60,000 nucleotides of DNA from Owenia fusiformis (lineage: Eukaryota; Annelida; Polychaeta; Sabellida; Oweniidae). This document shows positions 14,101-29,100 of this stretch, piece by piece (positions within the stretch are counted from its first letter, which is position 1; every line of letters starts with the position of its first letter). The stretch spans positions 13,150,348-13,210,347 of the forward strand of contig CAIIXF020000006.1 of NCBI GenBank assembly GCA_903813345.2. Reading direction: 5' to 3'. The notes under the pieces are model-generated. The model was not told the origin of the DNA. It saw nothing but the letters and a program-made list of their open reading frames with translations, and did no database searches. A program made the position numbers and the translations under genes.

Positions 14101-17100
14101 TGAGGAGAGCACAGTATATAGTCAGGCAATCCACTATGCCAACAGAATGGTATATCTCAGAGTGCCATTAGATGCCAGCAGGTCCCTTTCTAGCTCCAAA
14201 TATGACACTGAAGACAATAGCAATAGTAATGTAAATAGCAGGTTAGTATTGAATGAGGAAATCAACAGGTTCTTGGAGACCAAACTCCAGTTTCATTTGA
14301 AGTTGAAACATTGTCTATAGTTCAATAGCAATAGTAATGTAAATAGCAGGTTAGTATTGAATGAGGAAATCAACAGAGACCAAACTCCAGTTTCATTTGA
14401 GGTTGAGACAGTGTCTATAGTTCAATTTGCACCAGGAAGCTTGAAAGTTTTGTCAAACCCTGGGTTGAATGTTCAGTATCTTAAAATCACATTCTTTCAT
14501 GATTCCTTATTAGGAAAGGGCCACAATCATCCATCATGTGTGTTCTCTAAAATTAATATGTTTGAAAGCAAGATTGTTTATATTACTCCTAGCTGATGAT
14601 GTTACTCTTCCTCTTTGGTGACAAGTTTCCTGACACAAGAAGAAAGTTGAGATTTTAGGTTAGCAAAATTTTTTGAATGACCTTTTTAATTCATGATATG
14701 GTCTATGTTTTTCAGTGTCGCTGAATCAGACAGTCTCAATGAAACAGAGAGTGGTTTTGATGAAGGTGATGTCCCTGAAGTAGGGACAAACGTAGTCAAG
14801 TTTGTCACCCGCTTTGTTGACAAAGTCTGTTCAGAAAGTGGCGTGACAGAAGAACATATAAAATCTCTACATCAAATGATACCAGGTTGGCATCACAGTG
14901 ATTTGCATACAATCATTTAAGAATTTAATTTAAATGAATGTGTATTAATGAATATTAAGATATTGAGATTTTACAGGAAAAGTTTTTCCAGGTGTAAAAA
15001 ATGCTGTTTAGCAGTTTATTTATCTGTACTGTAATATATATTTTAAGAAATGAAGCGACATATTTTTGTTATAATCCACTACAATACTGTTTATATTTCA
15101 GGGGTAGTTGCAATGCATATAGAAACACTAGAAGCAGTACATAAAGAAAGTAAGAGACTTCCACCGATACAAAAACCAAAGATTCTCACTCCAACACTTC
15201 TACCAGGAGAGGAGATCGTCATGGAGGGATTACGGGTCTACCTGATAGCAGATGGGAGAGAGGAGGGGCTTGGGACAGTACTTGGGGGCCCAGCCCTTCT
15301 ACCAGCAGAGGGCGCTGTGTTCCTCACTACTTACAGGGTCATATTCAAAGGAACTCCGGTGGATCCATTAGGTAGGCATCTCTCTAAATTATTAATTAAA
15401 ATAGCCCTTAGATGGTTTCCTTATTGTAAATATGTTTTTATGTTAACATATATACTAATCAATGGGTGAAGAGTTTGAAAGATATATAAACCTTTCCACC
15501 TTTTGACATGCCAAAGAAGCCAAGATAGGCTGTCATATAATTGAGAAATTTTTAATGTTTATTTCCAGCATGTGAACAAATAGTCTGTCGTATGTTCCCA
15601 ATATCCACTCTAACCAAGGAGAAGAAAATCAATGTGCAATATCTACAGCATATAGAACAATGGCTGCAGGAGGGCGTGCAGCTGAGGTCTAATACATTCC
15701 AGGTACATGACCTTGACCTTGTGACATTGACTGGATTAAGGCAAAACTGCCCTAATTCACGTCACCATACTAGTCAATGGGCAAAAGGGCAAACGCCTGA
15801 CTTTTTATCTCGAGTTATGGATTTATGTGGCCTCACTGGCCTATCTGAGGTTCTAAAGCTATGTCCAAGCTACATCTTGACACTAAACTCAATAGGGGCC
15901 AATCATCTACTTTTTGAAATAATTGGTCAATTGTGACACTACCCCCTCTCTCTGCAGACACAAATTGAAATTCACAAAAATGAAGGCAAAATTAATACGC
16001 CACTTGACTCGAAATTTTCCTTCAGATAACCCAAATAAACGCATTTTCAGAAGAAATGGCATGTTGTCATTGCAAAAAGATTACAACTGTGCCTACATAC
16101 TAGCTTACTGACTCGTCATGATCACAATTGTGTTGGGACTACATTTATTTTTGAATACTACTTTTTTCTATTCAGCGGAAGTGACGTATTAGGGCATTTT
16201 GGCCTAAGTCAGTTCATCACATGGAAGAAATGAATATGTTATAACCCAAATATGTTATGATAATTAAGGGATTGTGTGTTAACTACTCTGGGCCTACAGA
16301 CTCAGTCATTTATTTCTTTGAAGTGTACAAAAGTAACAATTCAAGAGTTGCCATAGTTGACACCTGTGAGTTGTCAGTCTTGTATTGCTTCCATACTCTT
16401 TTTTAACTTGATTGTCTTAAGTATGGTTATGTTTATTAGATGTCTATATTCTGATGTGTTTTCCATTTCAGTTAATGAAAGTTGTGTTTGATGAGGAGGT
16501 CGGAACTGAAAACGCTGACACATTTCGTAAGTTGCTCCACCGGATGCGTAATCCACCATCTGTATGGAGCACGTTTGCATTTACTGGATGTGCAGTGACG
16601 CAACCCACTCAAATGCATGCGCATAAAGACAAGAATAGTTCTCTCAAGTAAGTAATGAGAATATTATTAGTATTTTCAGTTCATATGGGTGAACTGTTTT
16701 AATCATCCAATTGTTGTTTTTTTTCTTATTCATATTTCCTATTCTTTTCTTATTTATCTTAATTATTAACAATTCACTTAAAGGAAAAACCTCAACCTAA
16801 AAAAATATCAATGTCCACAAGTTTAAGCATTAATATTCATAACACCAATGGGCAAGGAGGGGGTTAACATGTATTTGAAAAGCATTGTTGATTACGACAG
16901 GAATCATTTCAAACAGATAACAGTTCAATCTTCTTTTGTGTACTGTAACATGAAACATTCAAGTACTGTTACCTGTTATAAAAGTTGATTCTTGAATTTA
17001 TTATTTGCTTCTTGAATATACCAAAAATCTCAGATCAGGTTGTGTTAAATAAATATTTGTTTCCAGGGCATTTGCAAAGAGAACGCTACACAAAACTGCT

Positions 17101-20100
17101 AAGACTGTAGGCCTTAAAGGCAAGGATCCCAATAGAAAGCAGAAATATATTCATCCATCGCCAACTATACCTCGGAAGACTTACAGTCCAAAAGGTAGCC
17201 CTACCAGTAGCAGACCCTCTAGTGTGTATGATGATAATCTCTCTAGTGAGTGAAGTGTTCTTATCTGTCTCTATTATAACACATTCTGAATTTCACCCGG
17301 GGTCAGTTTCTAGAAGCATTTATACATATAAAAATCAATCATTCTCATATTGTAAGGTTGTGGTATAATATTGAATGATTTTTCAAGAAACATTTCTTAA
17401 AAGTATGAAACCTCAAAATTACCAGAATATTTTTTGTGATTTGGAAATGATAGCATTTAAACATTAAGCTTTTAAATATTTAATTCCAAATATTTCAGCT
17501 GAGCCATGTTCAGGTAACACCTAACAAATTGACAACATTTTCAATATGGCTGCTATATTGAAAATATTGGTCCATGTTTCAGGCAGCACCAAATAATAAC
17601 TATTTGATGTTCTTACGTTTGTTTGCATTTCTGTGTGGGTTGCTTCACAAATATTAACATTCGAGATTGCAAGCCATCTGCTTAAGTGTATCAGGTGGTA
17701 CAGTCTCATAACTCTCTGAGATATTCCTGTCAGCGGGATTTGATTTTTAATGAATTTTGAAACTTAAAAATTTTAATTCTGCATCTTTTGACATTTTTGA
17801 ATCATATGTTGTTATCTACACTGCAACTTCCTTTGTGACATCATAGTATTGTGATCTAATTACCAATGCTACAACAATAATACATAATCATTACCTGCTC
17901 ATATAAAGTACATATGTGTACTTCTGAATAGAATGTATGGTCTCATTTTCTATCATAACATGGTTGATTATTACTACCAAATTAAAATGCAGCAACTCTA
18001 AATTGAACATATAGCCTGTATCGCTAATTGATGCAATGATACAGAATAGCTGTCTGTGCTCTAATCAGCGTATATACATGTATGTAAATTACATGTATGT
18101 ACAAAACAACATGTACCTAACTTGTCAAGCAGTATTATAAATCACAGTACCAATGGCAGTTGCTTTTTATCCCATCGAACGAAGTTCGGAGGGATATAGG
18201 GAACGCCTCCGTCCGTCCGTCCGTACGTACGTACGTCCGTAGAAGGTAGAAGGCAGCCATTTTGAAAAATGGTCGCCATTTTAACTTATTTTCCTATAAC
18301 TCGAAAAGTAGTGGAGCAATTTTGTTCATATTTGGTATGTGAATACTATAAGCATGGTACACTGTCTAATGACACTTTTGGTAGAAGGCAGTATTTTACC
18401 ATTACTCGAAAAGTAGTGGAGCGATTTTGTTCATATTTGGTATGTGAATACTATAAAAAAAAGCATATTACTTCTTCTGATGACAACTTGGCTAGTGAGC
18501 AACCATTTTGAAAATGGTGGCCTTTTCTATGTGTGTTATTTTATGATATTTGCTATATATTTTGTTTGTAAAAAGCCAGTCATTTCTGTTCGATGGGATT
18601 CGCTACGCTTTGGCGTTGCCGTTGTTCTGGTTTTGCTCTTGGCAAAGAAATTTGAAAACTGGTTGGTCAGTGTTTAAGTGTAGAACCCTCATATCCTTCA
18701 CCGTGGTATTGTCCAGTTGTTATGTGCTTTGCTTCACAATCTAACTACAAGAAGTTGATTTATTGATTGTCTTTTAAAACTAAAACATAACTTTGTGACA
18801 CCTTCACAGGCTTGATCAAGAGTAAAGAGATAAAGATGATAGGATTAGCTGGTTTGTGACTAAATAGGTGTTGGGTATCAACAAGATTTTGATCAGTTGT
18901 GACTTACTCAAATAAAGCTGTACAAAATGATGACATATTTATATTATTCGTCACTTTTTGTTTTCAAGACATATGTGAATAAACATTTTTACCTTGTTAT
19001 GTTTTTCTTCAGCTCGATATTTTCTGCCAGTATTTTGAATTATTTCCTACTCATACTTTCTACCTATAGTGTACACATTCTACTCCTATTTCAGTCATAG
19101 AGGAGGGTGAGGTTCCAGCATTCATGACAATGGATCCCAAGGTGCTTGAGAAATTGTTTGAGAAACCTGGCTACAAGGACTTCCAGCGTATGGGCTTAGG
19201 GGAGTTACCCTCCTTTGCTAATACCAAGAGTCGCACTGACCCCTATAGGATATCAACTGTCAATTGTGGGTTTAGTGTATGTAGAAGGTGAGTCTATAAT
19301 TCTACAAAATATATTATATTATTGAAAAGTTTCTTGTTAATATTAAGTGTAGATGTTAAATGTAACAATGAGCGGTGTATGAGGGTTAAGTCAGTCAGTT
19401 AATTACTTGATTGTAATATAAGTAAAAATTAATGCCACTAGGAGACACTGCTTATTTTTAGCTCACATGGTGTGCTTTTGCAATCACTCACTTGTTATTA
19501 CTTACAAACTAGTATATACAACTATCATAACTCATTTTACCAGAGTGCAATGGGTACCGCATGGATATAAAATGAAATAAATATTCTACTATATCATTCC
19601 CAAGCATTCCCTGTATCATAATGCACAAAGGAGTTGTGGAATATGTTTTGGTATTTTTAATTATCTCAGAATACAAGGATTTTAGTAAAGATATAATACA
19701 TACTTAATTTTTATTTATTCCTTATTTCAGTTATCCTGCCCTTATAGTTGTACCTCAATCTGTTTCTGATGACAGTATACGAAAGTTCTCACGTAGCCAT
19801 AGGCAATACAGGTAAGACACAATTCTGGACTGTTTTATTCAGTCAAAATTTCCGTTTAAGTTGATGGTTTCCATTTTAAAAATAACTCCTATTATAGTTG
19901 TGGTTATACAGGGTTCAATTTTAGCTCATATTTTATTAACGCCTTTTAAAGTTGGGGCTCCACAGGGCTCAGTTTTAACACGTATATTATTATTTACTAT
20001 ATATATTTCAGATTCCCTGTGATTACATGGAGACATGACAAGACGAAGGCAGTCCTGCTACGAGCGAGTGGCTTCCACACGAAGGGAGTCATGAGCATGC

Positions 20101-23100
20101 TAAAGTCACATAGTCATCACCACCAACCTACACCTAGTAAGTACATGTGCACTCTCTTTGTTCACACTTTCAAGTATGTATTCATGGAAATTTTGGAATA
20201 ATGCAACTCCATTTTTGGTGTTGTGTAAACTAGCTCCACAATGTCTTATATCCTTACATCCAATGTTTTTTTAATAAAGCATTGTTGATAAAACAGTTTT
20301 TATCTTATTTTTGCAGGTGCCTCTTTAAGTGAACTGTCAACTAGTGTAGAGCAGGAGAAATATTTCCACGCAGTAGTGTCAAGTACACCCATTGGTCAGC
20401 TCAGTCACTCGCAGATCAGTGATTCGTTGACAAGTATTGACTCTCTCATACTTACAGCAGGTACTTCCGACACACTTACGATCCCAGAGACCCCTGGTGG
20501 CACAAGAAAGAACTATCTTGCGCGTGCCGTCAGTAGTTTGCGCAGCAGTGGTGGAAGAGTGAAATGTAAGCACACTAATAACTAACATGGGGTGGCTCAC
20601 TATTCTGATGCCAGCCATTTTGTATTTGTGTCATTGACATTTCTTTTATCTTTGACTGAAATTTCTTTTTTTAGATTTTCACTTTTTGTTGTAACTTTCA
20701 GTTTTACTCAAAAAGAAATGTAAGCTATTCTAACTCATTTGTGCTTGCTTATCCATGTAGTCGAAATTAGTTTTAGTGTGTCTAGTATTTTGGATACGAG
20801 AGTACACAGTATACTATTTTGGGTTTGAAAGTAGATTCCCTACAAACTTTTAGCTTTGAGAGTAAAGTTTTCCTTTGGGGTAAAAGTCTAGTTTTGTAGA
20901 AAGGTATTTAGTTTTGAGAGTACATGGTGCAATACTTGGGGTTAGAGACTAGATTTTCAAGAGAGTGAAATCAGAGTACATGCCACCTCACTCTCGCTTG
21001 CGTCGTAGACTGTTGAAGATGCCACGGGGTCGAGGGATCGGCCATTTTGTACTCAATATGTAAGGTAACATTTATGTAGTTTTACATTTAATTTATTTTA
21101 ATTATAAGTAAGTGTTGATTATTTGTTTAATTAGATAAAAATAAATAACAGCTTTAGGCACTAACCCTCTAACATAATGCTTATTGCAGTAATCATCATT
21201 GATGTTATCATCATTGTTTGTCATCATTGTTTTCATGATCATCATCGTACAAGTACAAAGTATGTTAACCTGCATGCTCTGTATGTTTCATTCCAACCTG
21301 TAATTGTGACAACTAATTATTAATAATGATTATTATTAAATTTATAATAAAGATAATGAATTGCAACGACAATAGTTCACTGATTTCTTAACACAGCACT
21401 TGAACTGATACAAATTCTGAAATTAATTAGTGGAAAATAAAAAATCCTTTGTAAATGTGCAGTTTAACACTATATCTGTACTCAGATAATTTGGTTCACT
21501 GTAGTGTTTTCATATTTTATTTTCTTGTGATTTTTCTGGAAAGTAGCGAGTTCAGATGAGGATGGTATGTGATATTATATATAACTACAAAACGTTTGTT
21601 TTTGTTGTTTGTTTGTTGTGATTTTAAAACATTTTCACACTTTTCTGTATTTGGTTTTTGTAGATTTTTCTAGTTGGGGACTGTTTGGTTTTATCCATTT
21701 ATTATCAATTTGATCATAAAGGCAACTGATTACTCTCAGAAATACAATTCTAATTTATTCTTCAAATTTTAAGTTAAAGTACTTTGAACATTTCACTTTG
21801 TCATCAGGAAATGATAAAGCCACCATTTTTATGACTGGTTTTTAGCATTTTGCATTGGAATCTGTGTTGATCTCATCAGAAAGAATTTATTTTTGTAAAT
21901 TACATTTTTCTACTTTATTTTTTCTGCAACTACGCAAGAGTATTTGACTTTGTTTGGCATTATTTTGAAATTAGATAATATTATATTTGTTTTATCAGCT
22001 TTGAAAAGTGAGGAATTGTTAAACATTTTATTTGGTTGAAAGGTTTTTGTTGTTGCAACATAAGCTTTGCTTTTTATTGTTCTATTTTATATGGAATAGA
22101 TGTATAGGAGGCGTTACTATTTATTTGACTTGCTTGAGGAGACTTTGTTCAAATGGAGAAGTGTTTTAGAGTGAGGCAGAGAGAGACTAGAGAGATGCTT
22201 GGCTTTCTGTTATTGTAGATTTCCCGGGCTATTTAAATGACAAGAGCTTGGTGTTTATCAGAATTTTGTTATTAAAATAATGAACTTTTAGTTCAATGTG
22301 CAATTAAAATCTGTTTTAATTTGATCTTATACCAGGCATGCATCTTGATTAATACGAAAAATTATAAAGCAGTGGTTTGATACCACGATATTTACATTTT
22401 ACTATGTGGGAGAAAGATTCATGAAAATGAAGGATTGAAATTTTCGCTATTGACCTGATGCATATTTGGGAAACTTTGCACAACTTTACTCCTTTTAACT
22501 TGTCATAATCTATCTAAAAATATTTATTAAAACATGTAATATGTGTTATTTACTAGTAGCTAATTATTTTTTTAAAGAAATGCTTATTCAATTTTTTTTA
22601 TATGACTACATTTTGTTATTAGTTTCTAGCTCTTCTAATTGTCTCATTGCTCAAATACTGCCAAATATTGCTAAAAATATAAAATGAAATTTTTGTTTTG
22701 GATTTTTATTTGCTTTTAATAGTGCTGTTCTGTGTTCATTTTAATTTCTGTTTTGATACTTAATAAATATGTATTTCAGAAAATGATTTTGGAGTGTGAT
22801 TATTACAAAAAAAAGTTTGGGGAATGAAGCCAGAGGTTTTGATAGATGTTTATGGTGGTCGAGTTTTTCAATGGAAAATTCATTGGAAATATGGAATTTT
22901 GGAAGTTATAGACTCATTAAACATTGTCTCTATACTTATAAATTGTATAGAGAGTCAAATTTAAGAGACCCCTGACAAAATAGTCACATTCATTAATACC
23001 TATGGAAATTATCTGTTAAAACAAATTCTGAAATACATTTTTATAATTTTGGCAAATATTGTAAAAATATATTGTAATTACGTCAACTTAATGACATGTC

Positions 23101-26100
23101 TTTGACTCCTGTCGCAGATATTAATATATTTTTACAATTCCATTTGCCATCTTGAATATGGTTGAAGTGATTCCTAATTTTAGACATTACTTTGGCATGT
23201 TCCCAATTTTCTATCCTATAGCTGCAACTGAGACTCTAAAATCGTCCCCAACACTATCGCGTAGCAGTAGTTTCAAAACGACAAACTCCTTACCGGAGCC
23301 CCCTGATATGCTCCGTAGGAGTACAAATCCATTTCAACGTGTATACAGTAGCTTTAGGATGAGCTCAGGCAAAGGGCATAAAAGTATGTATGGCTGAGTG
23401 ACATATTAATGCTTTCATCCTCTGTCTAATTAACACACACTGCTATCGTAACTGTCAAAAGTGAAATAATAACTGATATAACAGTTAAACTTGTCTAAAG
23501 TAGATGCCACTGGGTTCAGGTTATATGTTGGTATTGAGAGTTCACATTTAGCAATTCTTGTTATTGAGGCAAAAACTAATTTAAATGTGTTTGCATTAAG
23601 AAAATGATTGAATTGATCAAATACACGGGTTTTACTGAAAGAACAGACCAAACTTGAAACCCCTGATTCAGTCAAAATAGAAAGGATCGAGAAAGATAAC
23701 CATCTCTTCCTTAAAATGAAACAAGTTTGCCTCAAATTTGATATTTCTTATAGCTGCTTATTAAATTGTATTGGAAGTATAAGTCATTGTTATAGTTTTT
23801 CCCTAAAAATAGAACTTTTGTAGCTCCTAAAACTTTTTAAAAGGAATTTTATCAGAAATATTATAATATGCAAAATGAATCTAATTGTTCAGAAAAAGCG
23901 GGTTGATAACTCCAAATGTTTATTTTGGTCTGTTTCAATTTGACGCATTTACAATTAGCATTGTGTTACAGAAGGATGTTGTTACTAATTTGCTTTGCTA
24001 TTTGGGCAGCTCTCTGATCACACATAACATCAGGAATTCTAATATCTAATGCTTTCCATAACTTCAACCAAGTATTTTTTAAATGTCACTTTTGAGAAAT
24101 ATTCACTCTAGATTGCTCCATTTTTGAAGTATTACTGATTAAGTTCCATGATTAGATTTACATGAGTTAGTCTTCAAAATGATGTTATGTGAGATCAGCG
24201 AAAACATTTACGATCACAGGACACCATATCCCAGGGTTCCACACTTCATTGGCACACTATCATTATATTAATGCTGTGTGAAAATATTGCTTTTTTCTCT
24301 GGGTAATATCCCTGGGTGCAGAAGTTAAAAAGCTTGAGACTGTGCACAATATAGGAAAGGTTTTACACATCTAAACTAAATGATGATAAGTTTAGTCCAA
24401 TAGAACGTGGTCTAATATTGAGGTTTTGAATTTGTATGATCCCATTGGTTGATTGGTTAATATAATTTTGGATATTTAAATGGGATTTTATAAATTCAAG
24501 AATTTTGGGATTAATCTCAGCATGCACTGTTGCTAGGGAGATGCTCTCGTGGTGCATGCTGGGATTATGTGAATTCATGGCCTCTGAAAGGAGAGCTTGA
24601 GTAAATGGGGCCATAAGCAATGAACTTGAAGGAGTATATTTTTATAAAAGGTAAGAAGTACTGTATTGAGTTTCCCGTAGTCCTTTGCACATATAACAAC
24701 CAGACACCATTGTCTGCCAGTATATCAGTCAGGAAATGAGTTTTTCAGAAGGAAAGCTATTTTGGGACAGTTCTACTCAGGCTTTAATTATAAAAATCCC
24801 TATAAAATAAGGGCCACAATATTTTTCTGAAAAGGACTGGGTCCCCAAAGATCAAACTATCCTCTCTTGTATTGCTCGGCTACATTTGGTGTTAAGGAAT
24901 TAAGGAATGTATCAATGTATGGGTTTACAATTAACAAAATCAGTATTCTAACAAAATCTAGGAAATCAAAGAGATTATCATTACTTACTAGTATTTTGAT
25001 GTTGAAGAGAGGGAACAATCTGAAATGAGCTGTTGTAAATCTTTATATTGATACCAATGTATTAGAATTGACAGTAAGTATTTTGATTATATATCCATGG
25101 TCCACAAGCTGAGATATGAGGTAAGATGAATGAGGGATGATCAAATGAAGGTGTTTGCTTAAAATACTGCTTACTTAATTTTGAAAAATGATTGAGTGTG
25201 ATTAGAATGTCCATTCCAACATTTAATTAATAACCATTCCTATGCTTAAGTGTTATTCAAATGTCTTTGTATGTGTTTATCTTCCACATGTCTATCATAT
25301 ATTTGTTAATGTGATTAATTATTGTTTTTTAATTGCCTGCCACAAACTTTTAATTTTAGTATTAGTTTAAATTAGTTATATGCCTGAAATGTGAAACTTG
25401 AGTGACGTTTGCCTTTATTATGAACTCTCTGTCATTATTAGAATTAAGGTGACAATCATGGTATTGTGCAAACATAAAAGTTTTAGTAAATAATTGCCAA
25501 ACTCCTCATTCTATTCTGCCTACCTTAGTTCATCTGAAGAACTACCTCCTTGGCACCAGTCTCCTATCAGACAGCCTAACTATGGAAAATAAGGGATCAT
25601 ATGAAAACATCAGTGTACTCAAACCACAAAGTTCATTTCATTAAGAGGTGGGAAGGTAGATTAAATTGTTTAATCCAGTTGGATCTATTAAATATTCAAT
25701 CTCTGCTTCTTCTCGTTTTAAAGAATGAAGGGTTCCTAGGCAAAATGAAATGAACTTCTTGATTAGATGTGTGTTAATGTTTTGGTATGGCTCTAAACAC
25801 TGTTATATATGACCTGTGTATAAGTTACTCTAAACAATTTATTGACTATAGGTTATTTCCCCATAAGCCCTCTGTCTTGTCTTGCAAGATAAATGTAGAT
25901 GTACATACTGTGTGTTGGGGTTTATCTGGGGGTTAAAACTGTGTTGGGGTGTATCTGGGGGTAAATCTGAGTGTGGGGGTGTAGCTGGTTCTAGTAAGGG
26001 AGGGCAAACTTGGTGGAGGGTGTTTGTCAACACTGGTGGAGGGTCATTGCATTATTTTGTAATTTGTTCATTGTAAATTCATTTTGTTATTCATATGTGT

Positions 26101-29100
26101 TAAATAACTAAATCATTGCTAAAATGTTTTTAACAAGCACATTTGTTTTATTTGTTGATATTTGAAAAGCACCGTAAGATGTTTTTTGTTATGTTAAGGT
26201 ACTCAAACTTGAGTATTTGGTTTGCATTCATAAATGAGTACAATTGAATTATGAAAGTCATAAAATCATTTGCTTAAGTAATCAACAGAAGATCAAATTC
26301 ATTTAAGATTCAATGTATATTTGATATCTATATCTATCATAAATGTTTCTAACTTGTGGGGTTAAGGCCTTACAGATAGGTAATAGTTCATGTTACTCAT
26401 GTTATGAAATGTAAAATATGAATGAAAAGTGGGGAATTGGCAAGAAATAAAGTAAATACTGCAATCATGAAGTGGACACTCTTTTTACTGAAATATGTGT
26501 GCAAAAATGATGAAAATTCCTGAAATTATTTAAACTTAAAATGACTTTGATCTTTTAATTTTTTCCCTCCATTTTCAGCTTTAGGAAGATTGGGAAGCGT
26601 CAAGTCTGACAAGCGGATGTCAAGTGCAAGTCTTCAAGCGCCAGCCCGTGCAAATGGAAATGTTGAACCCAGTATTGGAGATGTGGGGATCCAGGGACTA
26701 CATCGTGCTGCCCTCTATGTTCTAGGAGAGAAGGCACAAGTTAAAGTATGTTTCATAAATGTTGAGTTTGTGTTATCATTCAATGTTTATCATCTGAAAA
26801 CCCCAAATAGTGTAAAGAATTTCAGTGATAATATTTCTTTACATCAATGTTGAGCTAAATGTACAACAACAAAGATTTACATTCCAATTTGAGAGAAAAG
26901 TAAATTGCCCAAGAAAAAGATCTGTGTAAAATGAGAGCTGTATTTTTTCAACAATTTGATTTCATTTTGGATTTATATATATTCCATTGTTTCAGGTAAC
27001 ATTGCCACTGCTATTGACTGTAAGTTGGTCTAGCTTTGCCACTATATTTCATCTTTCATTTTTTCTTACCTACCAGGCTGTCAAAGTTGAGCAGTTCCCA
27101 AAGTGTGATTTCATCCCGGTTGAGTTCACTGAGGTTCGTCACGTGAAGGCCAGCTTCAAGAAACTCATGAGGGCTTGTGTGCCAAGTGCCACCAGTGCAG
27201 ACCCAGAGATGTCTTTTTATAAGGCTGTACAAGACTCAGACTGGCTCAAACAGGTAGATATGCAATGGTGATGTTATATAAAGGGGTTGGGATATCAGGT
27301 ATATTCTGAGGGAGAAATGTTACCTTACTGAGTGCCGAAATTGTTTTGAATAACTGTGGCACAAATCTTACATTCATTCTGAATGAATTTCATGCTCGCA
27401 GAATCGAGCCATTTTACAATTTACATTGTAGGCTTGCAAATTGATGTCACACACTCAACGTTCTAGTTATCCAATACGCCTAACTTAATTCTGCTCATAT
27501 AGTCACACAGTAACAGTCTTTTTATACAGTGAACCTCCAGCCAATAGTCCAACCCAACTTACTTACATGTAAGTAAATCACCATGTAACATTGCATTTCA
27601 GCTACAGAACATTCTCCAATTAGCAGGGGTAGTGGTAGATCTCATGGATGTACAGGGCTCATCTGTTATGCTCTGCTTGGAGGATGGCTGGGACATAACC
27701 ACACAGGTGAGAAACACTTCATCTCTATAATAAGAAACTACAGTAGGCTACTTATTTTATTTTTTTTAAAATTTATGATGGTCATGAATCATTGATATAT
27801 TCATTGGTGCAATAGATGCATTGCAATACACATTCCCAATTTGTTTTGATTATAAGTGTTCTTGCACCCTTGCCCTTACACTAAAAACAGCCAAGAAACT
27901 TTGGTTTAACCTCACCAAATAATTAGTTTTTGTTGTGTATAACATGCCTACCTTTGTTTTTAAAGGTTTCTGCAGTTGCCCAGGTGCTATTAGACCCATA
28001 CTATAGGACAATAGAGGGCTTCCGGGCACTCATTGAGAAAGAATGGTTGTCTTTCGGCCATCGATTTACTCACCGTAGCAACCAGACTGCAGCCAATCAA
28101 GCGAGTGGATTTGCACCAATTTTCTTGCAGTTTCTTGATGTAGTGCATCAGGTAAGAAGATTTCTATCATACAGAACATAACCCTTGTTCACGCTCCTAA
28201 AATCACAGGGAACAATACCAATATACAGTAATTGATATTCTGAGTTAACTATATCATTACTGTGAATAAACCCTTAAAGTATTTTATGATTACCTTTCTG
28301 GAATCCATTAATCAAGCTATTTTGTAATGTTTATTTTCTAGATTCACCTTCAGTTTCCACTATCATTTGAGTTCAACCAGTACTTCCTCAAGTTTCTGGC
28401 CTTCCACTATGTTTCGAATAGATTTCGTACATTCATGCTGGACAATGAATACGAAAGAATGATGGCGGGGTGGTTACTCGAGGAGAAACACATCCCAACA
28501 AAGGACGACGAGAACCTTGGAAATGGTTCAGGTTTTGTGAATCGGCCTCAGTCAATAGGGCAAAGTATCTGGGACTACATTGAAAAGTTCCATCGAAGAT
28601 CTCCAATATTCTTCAACTTTGAGTACACAGAGTTGGAGAACCATGTGGTATGTAGTAGTTTATATTATTTTTAGTGCATTATAAACATTGACAGTTATGT
28701 CTGATCTTTGTGTGTAAAGGATTATGGGAAATTCAAATTAATATTTTACTAATAGATCACATTCATTGGTTAATGAATTTAAGCTATGATATTAATATCA
28801 CTCAAAGTCGTACATCACTCGAAGTCGTACATCATCTCATTTCTATTTAATTTAGTTTAACTACTTTGAATTTTGATTTATTTATTCTATTTCAGGTACT
28901 TAGACCATTCTCAAACATCTCAAATCTGCGGATCTGGGACTACTTTGTAAGTGAATCTCTGGACCATGGCCCATCATATGACATAGAAATAGTTGCCAAG
29001 GAAATGAAGCAAGTCGAAGAGGATGATCTGGTTGATGGTACAGGAAGTTTACGTAAAATTGCAAACTTCTGTTATGATAATCAACACCTAAAGATGCCAG

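Noticed and set aside
20988-21055. Coding-like Arg-rich patch followed by a GTAAGG donor
   Set aside because: Joining it to exon 18 in phase creates a TAG at once; acceptor is poor.
22218-22256. Possible small exon after TGTTATTGTAG
   Set aside because: Only a weak GTGTTT donor and no conserved peptide.
25530-25600. Possible exon reading [15 protein letters not shown] after CTACCTTAG
   Set aside because: The protein-like frame is not the phase left by exon 20 and no donor follows before a stop.
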